This document shows positions 39,962-49,760 of a stretch of DNA of 53,949 bases, piece after piece (position 1 is the stretch's first letter; the number at the start of each line of letters is the position of its first letter). The DNA is from Verrucomicrobiota bacterium (GTDB lineage: Bacteria > Verrucomicrobiota > Verrucomicrobiae > Limisphaerales > UBA11358): the NCBI GenBank assembly GCA_014860005.1, contig JACZKP010000006.1, forward strand, positions 1 to 53,949, given 5' to 3'. The notes beneath the pieces were generated by a model. The model saw nothing but the letters and a program-made list of their open reading frames with translations. It was not told the DNA's origin and did not search any database. The translations under genes were made by a program, and so were the position numbers.

Positions 39962-41317
39962 TCACGTCGTCAGCTTCCGCGCCAGCGGGTTCACGAACTG
40001 GTTCGCTTCGGATGAATTCCGGAAACGCATCGCGGCGGCGTCCCATTCCAATCGCTGACCCGGGAAACGCAGTGCGATGACGCCGAGCAACGCAATCTCG
40101 GTCAGCGCGGCGCCGTAGGTAAAATTCGATCCCGCCGGTCGGCCTTCGCGGATGGCGTCGAACCAATCGTCGGCGTGTGAGCCGCGCACCCGGCGGAGTT
40201 TCTGTGCCGGTCGCTTGTATGCGGCCATCTTCTCCTCGGGAAGAATCTGTGCGTTGCCGGCACCATGTGAGCCATGCATGACCACTCCACGTTCACCGAC
40301 GATGAGTGCGCCGGTGCTCGGCACGGCATTATCCTTCCCCAACTCCGGCAAATGCGGCGGGCGTTCCGAACCGTCGTACCAAATCAGTTTCACCGGGCCG
40401 CGCCCGCCTTTGGCGGGAAACTCGTAAGTGATCCGTGTGCCGGACGGAAACGTGGCGGCGTGTTTGGCCGGATCGAAACCCGTTACCTCCGCTTTCAGCG
40501 ATGTGGGTGACCCAAGGTCCAAAGCCCAGAAAGCCGGATCCACGACGTGACACACCCAATCGCCAATCACGCCGCCGCCGAATGCCGACCAACCCCGCCA
40601 TTTCCCCCGCAGATACATCGGTGCGTAGGGTTGGAATGGCGCCGGGCCGACCCAGAGATCCCAGTTCAGTTCCGGCGGCACGGGGGGGCGCTCCGCCAGC
40701 AGCGGGAGTTGATCCACGCGGCTGTAGTTGCTGCCGCAGCATGCGTGAACGGTTTGAACCTGGCCAATCGCGCCATCCCAGATCCATTCGCAGACATCGC
40801 GGATGCGATCCGACGAATGTCCCTGGTTGCCCATCTGCGTGACGACTTTCTGCTTCTCCGCCAAAGCGCGCAACGCCCGCGCCTCGCCGATGGTGCGGGT
40901 CAGCGGCTTTTCGCAGAACACGTGTTTGCCACGCTCCATCGCCGCCGTGGCGAGCATCGCGTGGGTATTGTCCGCCGAGGCAATGACCACGCCGTCGAGC
41001 GATTTCTCGTGGTCGTCCAGCAGGCGCCGGTAGTCCTGATAGAACGGCGCCGCACCGTAATGATTGGGGCCATTCTCCGCCTGCCGCGCGTCCGCGTCGC
41101 ACACCGCCAGGATGTTGTGCGAGCGGAACATGCCGGCGATCTGTCCGCCCCGCCCACCCATGCCGAGCGCTGCCAGATTGAGCTTTCGGCTCGGTGGCGT
41201 CTGTCCGCGCAGGCCCAGCACGGAACCGGGTACAAGGGAAAAGGTGGCCACGGTTGCGGCGCTCCTCCGGAGAAAGGCGCGACGGTTGAGAGACGTTGGG
41301 GATGGTTTGATTTTCAT
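39962..41317 (-). CDS. Tat-exported Gfo/Idh/MocA-family oxidoreductase
   Basis: The 451-residue protein has a twin-arginine signal ('LNRRAFLRRSAATVATFSLVPG'). The Rossmann domain reads 'LNLAALGMGGRGGQIAGMF' and 'ILAVCDADARQA', with the conserved 'HVFCEKPLTRTIGEARAL' and 'GNQGHSS'. The C-terminal domain has 'GDWVCHVVDPAFWALDLG', where the His-x3-Asp sits at the usual catalytic position. It differs from the protein at 14362-15732 in sequence but is the same type. It probably acts on a sugar or sugar acid released outside the cytoplasm. The metallophosphoesterase gene lies 267 bp upstream on the same strand with a palindromic element in between. Confidence 0.92.
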   Translation of the reverse strand: MKIKPSPTSLNRRAFLRRSAATVATFSLVPGSVLGLRGQTPPSRKLNLAALGMGGRGGQIAGMFRSHNILAVCDADARQAENGPNHYGAAPFYQDYRRLLDDHEKSLDGVVIASADNTHAMLATAAMERGKHVFCEKPLTRTIGEARALRALAEKQKVVTQMGNQGHSSDRIRDVCEWIWDGAIGQVQTVHACCGSNYSRVDQLPLLAERPPVPPELNWDLWVGPAPFQPYAPMYLRGKWRGWSAFGGGVIGDWVCHVVDPAFWALDLGSPTSLKAEVTGFDPAKHAATFPSGTRITYEFPAKGGRGPVKLIWYDGSERPPHLPELGKDNAVPSTGALIVGERGVVMHGSHGAGNAQILPEEKMAAYKRPAQKLRRVRGSHADDWFDAIREGRPAGSNFTYGAALTEIALLGVIALRFPGQRLEWDAAAMRFRNSSEANQFVNPLARKLTT

Positions 41318-41360
41318 GGTTTGCTGTAGTTTAGCCGTCCGTCAAAGAACCTCTTCCTTT

Positions 41361-41438
41361 GTAGGAGACGAGGTGACGAGTCTGCAATTTTCGCGATTTC
41401 GCAGAGTTCTGCCAGAGACTCCTGACGTCGTCTCCTAC
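41361..41438. repeat. Palindromic (REP/BIME-like) element, GTAG type
   Basis: Arms of 23 bp (20 of 23 matching) start GTAGGAGACGA on each strand and close with GAGTCT. Each arm can form its own GAGAC...GTCT(C) hairpin. The element lies between two minus-strand genes. Confidence 0.8.
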
Positions 41439-41584
41439 ATTCTTGACGGGCGGTTGGAGCGACTCTCGCACGATGAGCAGTTGGCGGGAGGCAGACGAGC
41501 ACTTGGACAACAGACCACCGACCAGTGCTGGTCACCGCCAACACAGTCTCCTGCCCCGCTTGATCCAAACTTGTTGTCACACAC

Positions 41585-42598
41585 TCACCCGACGGCTGGA
41601 AGAAATTCCGCGAGCACATACGCCCCCGTTGCGTTCGCCTCGGTCACAATCTGCGGGATGCCATTCAGTACGTCCAGCGAAGCCCGATGAATGTGACCCG
41701 CGCACACGCCCAGCAGGTTGGACGTGCTGAACACTTCCCGATGAAAAGCCATCGTCACTTCCGTGTGACCCGCTTGCGGCCAGCGCGGACGACGCTCCAG
41801 TTCAAAGTTCCGATCGGTCGCGGCGCTCCATTGCGGATGGCCGCAACCGTACCCCACCGATCTGCCCGGAGCGTAAAGCGGGATATGAACGAACAACACC
41901 AGCGGCTGTCCGGTTCGCACTTGTGCCCGAAAAAACTCCAGTTGTTCCGGGAGAATCTCGTAGTGCGAATTGTCCAGCGCCACGAACCGCACGCCGTTGA
42001 CTTCGCGCACCGCCATCAACGGATTCTGGCCCTGATACAGGGGGCGCAATCGCTTTTCGATCCAGGTCCGTCGCAAGTCCTCCAGCGACCCCTGCATCCC
42101 CTCGTAGTGCCAGTCATGATTTCCGGCCACGTAACAGTAAGGCAACGCGGCTTCCGCCATCCGCTCGCCCAACCACTCCACCGCCGCTTCAGATGGAAAA
42201 CTCAACATGTCTCCGACCAACGCGACGAGTTCCACTTTCGCCTCCTTCGCCACGTGCAGTGCCTCCACCAAACCCTTTTCGGGATTGGTGGGTTCACCAG
42301 TCTTGAAATGGCGGGTCTGATTATAGGCCCGTGCCATTCGCGCGCTGTATTGACGATGGGGTTCGCCCCGCTCGTCATCACGAAAGAGATGGGTATCCGC
42401 GATCACCATCACCTTGAACGGCGACTTCACCGCTTTGGAAAAGAAACGCACCCGGTTCTCATCCAGGGCAAAACCGCCGCGCACCGTTTGCAGCTTGGAA
42501 GCCGACGCAGTTTCATCGGCCCGGGCGGCGGAACTGGCAACCAGCGGCAGGCCCGCGGAAGTCGCTGCCAGCGACTGAAGAAAGCGTCGTCGTTTCAC
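41585..42598 (-). CDS. Tat-exported calcineurin-like metallophosphoesterase
   Basis: The 337-residue protein starts with a Tat signal ('KRRRFLQSLAATSAGLPLVAS'). The metallophosphoesterase motifs are in order: 'FKVMVIADTHLFRDD' (Asp68, His70), 'ELVALVGDML', 'YVAGNHDWHYEG', 'LVLFVHIPLY' and 'GVCAGHIHRAS'. The family hydrolyses phosphomono- or diesters with two bound metals; the substrate is unknown. The start is placed at the GTG 42598 rather than an ATG at 42610, because that ATG lies inside the -10 hexamer TATGCT, and the GTG starts exactly at the Tat motif. This makes the mRNA leaderless. Confidence 0.9.
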   Translation of the reverse strand: MKRRRFLQSLAATSAGLPLVASSAARADETASASKLQTVRGGFALDENRVRFFSKAVKSPFKVMVIADTHLFRDDERGEPHRQYSARMARAYNQTRHFKTGEPTNPEKGLVEALHVAKEAKVELVALVGDMLSFPSEAAVEWLGERMAEAALPYCYVAGNHDWHYEGMQGSLEDLRRTWIEKRLRPLYQGQNPLMAVREVNGVRFVALDNSHYEILPEQLEFFRAQVRTGQPLVLFVHIPLYAPGRSVGYGCGHPQWSAATDRNFELERRPRWPQAGHTEVTMAFHREVFSTSNLLGVCAGHIHRASLDVLNGIPQIVTEANATGAYVLAEFLPAVG

Positions 42599-42605
42599 GG
42601 ACGCG

Positions 42606-42633
42606 AGCATACGCTTCCATCAGCCTCCGGCAA
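42606..42633 (-). promoter_or_regulatory. Promoter for the metallophosphoesterase gene (predicted leaderless)
   Basis: Minus strand: TTGCCG (42633-42628), 16 bp, TATGCT (42611-42606), 7 bp, GTG at 42598. Confidence 0.65.
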
Positions 42634-42659
42634 GCGGCGACTTCCGCGCGGGGTTTGAC

Positions 42660-43040
42660 CTGGCGCGCGGCGCGAGCGCGAAACGGCGCCGGGGGCGCAA
42701 AGTCCGTGCGCGGTGACCGAACGGCGATGACGCAGAGCGCGCCGGCACGGTGTGGAGCGGCGCCGGAGACCAAAAGCAAAAGGCAAAGGAGACGCAGGCG
42801 GAGCGGACCCTGGCCGCAAATGCGACGGGCGGGTTCAATTCACCCCGTGGGAAAACCCTCGAAAGAAGATGATGGCCAGATGGCGGCGAACCACCGGTTT
42901 ACCCCCCGCCGCTGGCGCAACGCACTCTTTCCCACGGGGTAAGCCGGATGGAAAGGACGCTCGGCGCGATTACCCCACAGGTCAAAGCGGACGACTCACA
43001 CGCGCCTCGGTCCTTTCCAATCCTTTGGTGGTTAGGTGCT
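42660..43040. repeat. Dispersed GC-rich repeat, copy 2 (interrupted)
   Basis: Same ordered blocks as 16112-16387, including the stem (42946-42968 with 43001-43023). It is interrupted between 'GGGTTCAA' and 'GGATGGAAAGG' by a 99-bp insert with its own inverted ends (42842-42940). It ends at the box that contains the stop codon of the gene at 43032-43496. No gene is supported between 42634 and 43031. Confidence 0.75.
42842..42940. repeat. Small inverted-repeat insert inside the dispersed repeat
   Basis: A perfect 13-bp inverted repeat, ACCCCGTGGGAAA (42842-42854) and its complement (42928-42940), encloses 73 bp. The sequence is absent from the other copy of the host repeat, so it looks like a separate insertion. 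Confidence 0.65.
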
Positions 43041-43510
43041 GTCATCGGGTGTGTTCTCGTGCGCGAACAAACGTAACAAAACTTCTGGCTCGTGAAGTGG
43101 AACATCTGCATCTCGGTTGTAGGCAATCACGAGCCAATCCTTATTGCAAGTCGCTTCCAAACGACAGACGGCCTCGCCCCACGAAAACTCCCTCTGCCCA
43201 GCAAGGTCCGAACTAATCACGCCTTCGTGAAACACCCTTCGATCCGCATCTGCCGGTGTGCCCGACTCGTAGAACGGATGCTGATGCGAAAGCAGGACGA
43301 CCTGAACGCGATCCTGCTGTGTAGAAAGCGCCTCCACCTCGAAAGTCCCGTGCTCAGACGCGTGAAAGCCAAGAATGTGTCGTTTCCATCCTTTGAGTGA
43401 GAGTGTTTGCGTCGCGTGGGATAACTCAATAGCGCGATGTGGCGAGATGTGAAAATCATCGCGAAACGATACCTCTCCTGTAACACGGTTGATCATCGCG
43501 AGCACCTAAC
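43031..43510. repeat. Perfect inverted 10-bp boxes flanking a small gene
   Basis: GTTAGGTGCT (43031-43040) and AGCACCTAAC (43501-43510) are exact inverted copies. They enclose only the gene at 43032-43496, whose stop codon lies inside the left box. The same plan is seen at 16378-16717. Confidence 0.75.
43032..43496 (-). CDS. Hypothetical protein bounded by inverted boxes
   Basis: The 154-residue product begins 'MINRVTGEVSFRDDFHISPH' and looks like a real soluble alpha/beta protein ('LSLKGWKRHILGFHASEHGTF', 'VQVVLLSHQHPFYE', 'EFSWGEAVCRLEATCNKDWLVIAYN'). The 'INR.TGE..F...F.ISP' opening is common among uncharacterised proteins of the immunity-protein type; this is a weak resemblance. The ATG at 43496 is preferred to a GTG three codons upstream. 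A TTAGGT 6 bp before this ATG, with TTGCAA 18 bp further up, could be a leaderless promoter overlapping the flanking box. Function unknown. Confidence 0.62.
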   Translation of the reverse strand: MINRVTGEVSFRDDFHISPHRAIELSHATQTLSLKGWKRHILGFHASEHGTFEVEALSTQQDRVQVVLLSHQHPFYESGTPADADRRVFHEGVISSDLAGQREFSWGEAVCRLEATCNKDWLVIAYNRDADVPLHEPEVLLRLFAHENTPDDST

Positions 43511-43688
43511 AGCTACTCGGGAGCAAGTTGCAATCTATCACGAATAGCATAATCACCTTCTATTCCAGGCTTCCTTGCGTGTCAACAAGGGGCTATGGAT
43601 TTTTGACCCATGAATATCGAACCAGGAAAAACCGCACGCCGGCTGGGCACGCTGATTCCCAAACCCAATGCGAAGTCACGGATTCAGT

Positions 43689-46250
43689 TCAACGCGTGAA
43701 CACCAGCGCCCGTTGCTCGGTGGTGTCGGCGCGCAGCCAGACGGTTTGGCCGGCGTCAGCGCAGTCTATGACGCGCACGACCTCCGCCAATGCGGTTGCG
43801 CCCGGCACCAATTCAAGCAGGCGATTGGGGGCGTTGCGGAACCAGGCATCGTCAATCTGGTTGCCGGTTTTCCTGGGAAAATACGCCACGTAGAGCATGT
43901 CGTGTTCGACCAGGTCGTTGAAGAAATGGGTGCCCAGCGAGACATCCGGGACCAGGGAATCATGCATGGCCACCACTTCGCACACCACGGAAGCGCGGCT
44001 GATTTCGGTGAACGACACGGGAATGCCAAGCGACGCGCTGTGCGTTCCCCAACGGCCCGGACCGATCAACATGAGGCCGCGATCATCGGCGGGATGCAGG
44101 CGGTTGAGCTGGCCAATCAAACGCGCCACGGCGTGCCGTCCCTGCTCGGGCAGTTGGGCGTATTTTTCCGTGACGATGTAAACGATGCGACGGAGCGGTT
44201 GTTCGCGCGACACGCCAATGACCGCGCCATGCGCGTCGAGCAGCGTGGCCTGGGAGGCTGGCACGGCGGGCGACATGCCAGCAATCTCGCGGCGAATCTG
44301 GAAAGTCCGGCACTGGAGCAGATGGATACGGTAGGACCCATCGGGCAGAAAGTTCACGGTGAACTCGATGTCCACCGGGTGATCGTAAGCCGATTCGAGC
44401 AGTTCCAGCATCCGGCGCAGGTCACCGGCCACTGGAGTTTCTGTCAGCAGCCGATCGAAGGTGATCAAGGGAAAGTTTTCCGCGGTGCGGGTCAGGTAGA
44501 GGTCCAGCGGGAATTCGGCGCCGTGGGCGATCACTTCCTGAAACGGCAGGGAAACGAATTTGCCCTCCCGCAGATCAAGACAATCCATGCGCCGCTGGGA
44601 GTGTTCGCACACATCGTCAAAGTCCGCCTCGGGCCGGCGTTCCGGTGCGTTGAGGGCGACGAGCCGGGTGTAATCGTCATCGCTGCGGTCCACGGCACGG
44701 GTGCCGAGGCCGAAGACCAGCCGCACGACGCCCGCCTGGGGATCTATGTCCTTGTGCCAGACGTAGGGATTGAACGAGAGACCCACGCCCGCAGCCTGCG
44801 GATAATAGAACTGGCCGTGCGGCGCTCCTGACACGCGCATGATGAGCAACGCCATCCGTTCCTCGCTCTCGAGCAATCCGCGGCGCTTGCGATAGAGCAG
44901 CGCTTCTTCGTCCAGAACACTGGCATAGACCTGCCGGACCGCTTCCAGCAGGGCTTGCTTGCGTTTCTCCCGCGAGCCGCGATTGGCCACGAACACGCTT
45001 TCATACTTGCCGGAAAACGCATTTCCCCGCGCGTCTTCGAGAATTGAACTTGAACGCACGATGTATGGAGACTCGCCAAAGTAATCGAGCATGCCCTGAA
45101 ACTGGTCCAGAATGACCTCGGGGAAGTGGCCCTCCAGAATCCGTTTGCGTCCCTCTTCCAGTCCCTGGAGAAAGGACCCCGGCTTTTTCTGTTGCTCGCG
45201 CAGCCACCACACCTGGTTTTCCACGAGAAAGGAAATGAACACTTCGGCGCCGACGAAAAAGGAATCATGCACTTCCAGGCGGGAAGACAATTCGGGGTCA
45301 CGCTCGCGCAAGATGGCGCGCGCCACCAGCATTCCCAGCGTTTTTCCGCCGACGGAACCAATCCCGATCATGCGGTCGCGGATGGCGAGGAAATCCTCCA
45401 GCGTGAGGAATTTCTCAACCAGCGGCGCGATGCCCGAACGTTGCACGCGCAAAGCCCAGCGCACCCGGTGCAGCATTTCATCGCGTCGCTCCGGCGGGCA
45501 CTGACCCTCGCGGCTCTCCTCGGCCACGATCTCCGCATCGCGAAACAGCCTCCGCCAGTAACCGACCCGGCGGTCGCTCTGCAGCCGCGGCCATTGGGTG
45601 TGCGAAAGGATGGGGGCGAGCACGGCGCTTTCCTTCACCGGGAGGAAGACCTCGTCCTGGCGCACGTGCAGCGTGTTCATCACATCCCGGGAGCGATGCT
45701 GCACCTTGACCGGCCGGATGTAGAGGCGGCTGTCCAACTGGAACACATCCAGCATGAACTGCGTGGTGCTGCGAATGGGCTCCAGCGCGTAAGCCGAGTG
45801 GCGGTCGCGGTAGAGGCCGAAGTAGGTCACCGTTTCCAGATCCCACAGGCGCGGGCAGGTCAGGAGAAAGAAATTGCCCAGGCTCTGGTCGGAGCACCAG
45901 GTCGCCGCCAGGTGCGAAAGGCAGTCAAAGACGTAAAGGGTGCCGCGACCCGCTTCTTCGATCACCGAATGGATACCGCGCACGAAGGCCTCGAAACCGC
46001 GGGCGGGGTCCAATTCATGCCGCTCGGCGCCGGACTCCGCTGACAACAATTCGGGATGGTCGGCAAAGCGGAAGTACACCAGATGCCGTTGCGCCGCCTT
46101 TGCGGCGGCGGCATAGGGGACTACCAGCGCCTGGTAATCAGCGATGGCATCCACCTCCCAGACGATGTTGTCGCCGGGTTCGATCCCGCTCAACACCGCG
46201 TCCAGACCGGGTAAGCCGGTGGTGGCGAAGGGTTGGCGGTCAGCAGTCAT
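43689..46250 (-). CDS. KaiC-like domain fused to PEP-synthase/PPDK-type ATP-grasp
   Basis: The 853-residue protein has two parts. Residues 1-235 resemble a RecA/KaiC fold ('TTGLPGLDAVLSGIEPGDNIVWEVD', 'LVYFRFADHPELL', 'GTLYVFDCLSHLA' as the Walker-B-like strand), but the Walker A lysine motif is missing ('GDNIVWEVDAIADY' stands there). From about 290 onward it matches the N-terminal nucleotide-binding domain of PEP synthase/pyruvate phosphate dikinase: 'RDRMIGIGSVGGKTLGMLVA', 'YIVRSSSILEDARGNAFSGKY', 'VDIEFTVNFLPDGSYRIHLLQCR'. The phosphohistidine and PEP-binding TIM-barrel domains of true PEP synthase are absent. It follows gdhA by 30 bp on the same strand, so a shared operon is likely. Role unknown; ATP-dependent phosphotransfer is inferred. 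Confidence 0.83.
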   Translation of the reverse strand: MTADRQPFATTGLPGLDAVLSGIEPGDNIVWEVDAIADYQALVVPYAAAAKAAQRHLVYFRFADHPELLSAESGAERHELDPARGFEAFVRGIHSVIEEAGRGTLYVFDCLSHLAATWCSDQSLGNFFLLTCPRLWDLETVTYFGLYRDRHSAYALEPIRSTTQFMLDVFQLDSRLYIRPVKVQHRSRDVMNTLHVRQDEVFLPVKESAVLAPILSHTQWPRLQSDRRVGYWRRLFRDAEIVAEESREGQCPPERRDEMLHRVRWALRVQRSGIAPLVEKFLTLEDFLAIRDRMIGIGSVGGKTLGMLVARAILRERDPELSSRLEVHDSFFVGAEVFISFLVENQVWWLREQQKKPGSFLQGLEEGRKRILEGHFPEVILDQFQGMLDYFGESPYIVRSSSILEDARGNAFSGKYESVFVANRGSREKRKQALLEAVRQVYASVLDEEALLYRKRRGLLESEERMALLIMRVSGAPHGQFYYPQAAGVGLSFNPYVWHKDIDPQAGVVRLVFGLGTRAVDRSDDDYTRLVALNAPERRPEADFDDVCEHSQRRMDCLDLREGKFVSLPFQEVIAHGAEFPLDLYLTRTAENFPLITFDRLLTETPVAGDLRRMLELLESAYDHPVDIEFTVNFLPDGSYRIHLLQCRTFQIRREIAGMSPAVPASQATLLDAHGAVIGVSREQPLRRIVYIVTEKYAQLPEQGRHAVARLIGQLNRLHPADDRGLMLIGPGRWGTHSASLGIPVSFTEISRASVVCEVVAMHDSLVPDVSLGTHFFNDLVEHDMLYVAYFPRKTGNQIDDAWFRNAPNRLLELVPGATALAEVVRVIDCADAGQTVWLRADTTEQRALVFTR

Positions 46251-46280
46251 GAGGCGCGCGCGTAAACGCGGGTTGCTCGG

Positions 46281-48000
<1,720 letters not shown>

Positions 48001-48136
48001 GTAGCGCAGGTTTCCCAACCTGCTGTATCGCAGTGCTTCCAGCCTGCGGACGCCGCGGGTTCAAACTCGTTCTCGCAACGCTCGTGGCCTGCCGATTGGA
48101 AATCGGCGATACAGCAGGTTGGGAAACCTGCGCTAC
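48001..48136. repeat. Palindromic (REP/BIME-like) element, GTAG type, long form
   Basis: A perfect 31-bp inverted repeat (48001-48031 with 48106-48136) encloses 74 bp. Each arm starts GTAG and contains its own hairpin, GCAGGTT-TCCC-AACCTGC. The interior holds a further hairpin near 48090-48107 (GCCGATT-GGA-AATCGGC). Confidence 0.9.
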
Positions 48137-48241
48137 TTCAGTAGCTGCTCGCACCAATACCGAATGATCGACTTTGTCAATGAGCGCGGTTGGCGCGAGC
48201 GTGGAATGCAGCGTGAGCTTGAAGTCTTTCCTTGGAACGGA

Positions 48242-48270
48242 TTGCCTGACGCCCTTGCTTCGACTATGGA
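48242..48270 (+). promoter_or_regulatory. Promoter for the DUF4832 gene (predicted leaderless)
   Basis: TTGCCT (48242-48247), 17 bp, TATGGA (48265-48270), 7 bp, ATG at 48278. Confidence 0.6.
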
Positions 48271-48277
48271 ATGTCTC

Positions 48278-49717
48278 ATGAACAGGACACTGCCCTTCAT
48301 TTGCGCCCTCCTCGCTGCCATTGCGCAGTCTGCCTCCGGCGCTGGGTCGCTTGCTTCCAATCCCAATGACACGTCACTCGTCATCCTCGAGCCAAAGCCG
48401 CGCGCCGGTTTGCTGCTCAATCCCGGCAAGGGCTGGTCAGGGAGTGGTTTGCCAGAGCGGCATCCGCCCGAGGTTTTGGAACTGCTCGGCATGGGGGTGA
48501 TGCGGTTCGACTGGGCCAGCGTCGAACCGCGCGAAGGCGAGTTCAACTGGAGCGCGCTGGATCGTTTCCTCGAAAGTTGGGGCCGGCTCGGCAAGGTCTG
48601 CAACGTGGGTGTGATGTGCGCCAACACGCATGGCCGCGATCCCGAAGGCTACGTCACGCCCAGGTGGGTTTTCGACGCTGGTGCGAAGAAGATTGAAATC
48701 ACTTTGAATCCGGATCAATCCACCACCGGCACGCCGGGCAGGAAGATCGCACCGGTGTTTGACGACCCGATCTTTCTGGCGAAGTTCGCCAACTTCCTCC
48801 GCGCCTTCGCCCAGCGTTACGACGGCGATCCGCGCATTGCCGTGCTCGATATCCGCTCCTACGGCAACTGGGGCGAGGCGCACATGTATCCGTTCGGCGT
48901 GCCGGACATTGCGCCGGAGAAATTCCGCCAACACGTGCAGATGCACCTCGACGCGTTCAAGCGCACACAACTCTGCCTCTCACGCAACGCGCACCTGGGC
49001 CGGTTCGGTCCGCTGAAGCCGATCTTTGATTGGGCCGTGCTGGAGCAGCGCATCGCCCCGCGGCGTGACGGCATTTGCGGCAACAGCGACGGGCACGAGA
49101 CGGCGATCGGTTTCGGGATTGCGCCGGGCGTGTTCGAGTTGTTCGACAATTACGACGGCGTGAAGCGGCGAGGCTGGTGGGATGGCCAGAAAGACAAAAA
49201 TGGCATGGGTTTCACGCTGGAGCAGTGCGTCGAGAATGGCAAACCCACGTGGGTGGACCTTGGCCGCGGCGGACAATCAGGCTTGCGGATGGTTCAGGAA
49301 AACCGCGCGCTCATCGAGCGCCTGTCGAATCGCATCGGCTACCACTTTCACCTGCAACGCGCCGCGTATCCGCGCCGTGCCGCGCGCGAGGGATTCGAGC
49401 TGGAACTCACTTGGACCAATCAAGGCGTCGCGCCGATTTACATTCCTTGCGCGGTCGCCGTGGCGTTGTTCGATGAAAGCGGCCGTCGTATTGCCATTGC
49501 CTGGCCGGAAGAATTTCAGCCCCAGGCATGGATGCCGGCCAATCCTCGCATTGAGAAAGCCCGCGTGAAGTTCCCTGATGCCGCCCCCGGTGAGTATCGG
49601 CTTGGAGTGGCGATCACAAGAAAGCAGAAGGACTCCGAGCCATTCATTCGCATCGGCACTGATTTGCCAGCGCTCAACGACTGGCTGGTGTTGGGCAAAA
49701 TCCTGATCGTGCCTTGA
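48278..49717 (+). CDS. Secreted glycosidase-like protein with DUF4832 domain
   Basis: The 479-residue product has a signal peptide ('LPFICALLAAIAQSASGAG'). The N-terminal two thirds look like a beta/alpha barrel of the GH-A/GH42 sort: 'NPGKGWSGSG', 'MGVMRFDWASVEPREGEFNWS' (the W-x-x-x-E-P-x-x-G opening of such enzymes), 'IAVLDIRSYGNWGEAHMYPFG' with Glu after Gly-Asn-Trp-Gly as possible acid/base. The last 130 residues ('FELELTWTNQGVAPIYIPCAV', 'GEYRLGVAITRKQ') form the DUF4832 beta-sandwich. Substrate unknown; polysaccharide breakdown is inferred from the barrel and neighbours. The ATG at 48278 gives the signal peptide and lies 7 bp after a -10 element; the frame is open upstream to 48119, but into repeat DNA. 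Confidence 0.82.
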   Translation: MNRTLPFICALLAAIAQSASGAGSLASNPNDTSLVILEPKPRAGLLLNPGKGWSGSGLPERHPPEVLELLGMGVMRFDWASVEPREGEFNWSALDRFLESWGRLGKVCNVGVMCANTHGRDPEGYVTPRWVFDAGAKKIEITLNPDQSTTGTPGRKIAPVFDDPIFLAKFANFLRAFAQRYDGDPRIAVLDIRSYGNWGEAHMYPFGVPDIAPEKFRQHVQMHLDAFKRTQLCLSRNAHLGRFGPLKPIFDWAVLEQRIAPRRDGICGNSDGHETAIGFGIAPGVFELFDNYDGVKRRGWWDGQKDKNGMGFTLEQCVENGKPTWVDLGRGGQSGLRMVQENRALIERLSNRIGYHFHLQRAAYPRRAAREGFELELTWTNQGVAPIYIPCAVAVALFDESGRRIAIAWPEEFQPQAWMPANPRIEKARVKFPDAAPGEYRLGVAITRKQKDSEPFIRIGTDLPALNDWLVLGKILIVP

Positions 49718-49760
49718 CTGTGGGGTGCAATTTCGGAATTGACAGCCTATTGCAGCAGCG

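Noticed and set aside
16112..43040. Calling the repeats and boxes a true integron
   Set aside because: No integrase is in the window, the far core site is imperfect in both units, and no cassette array is present; reported only as cassette-like.
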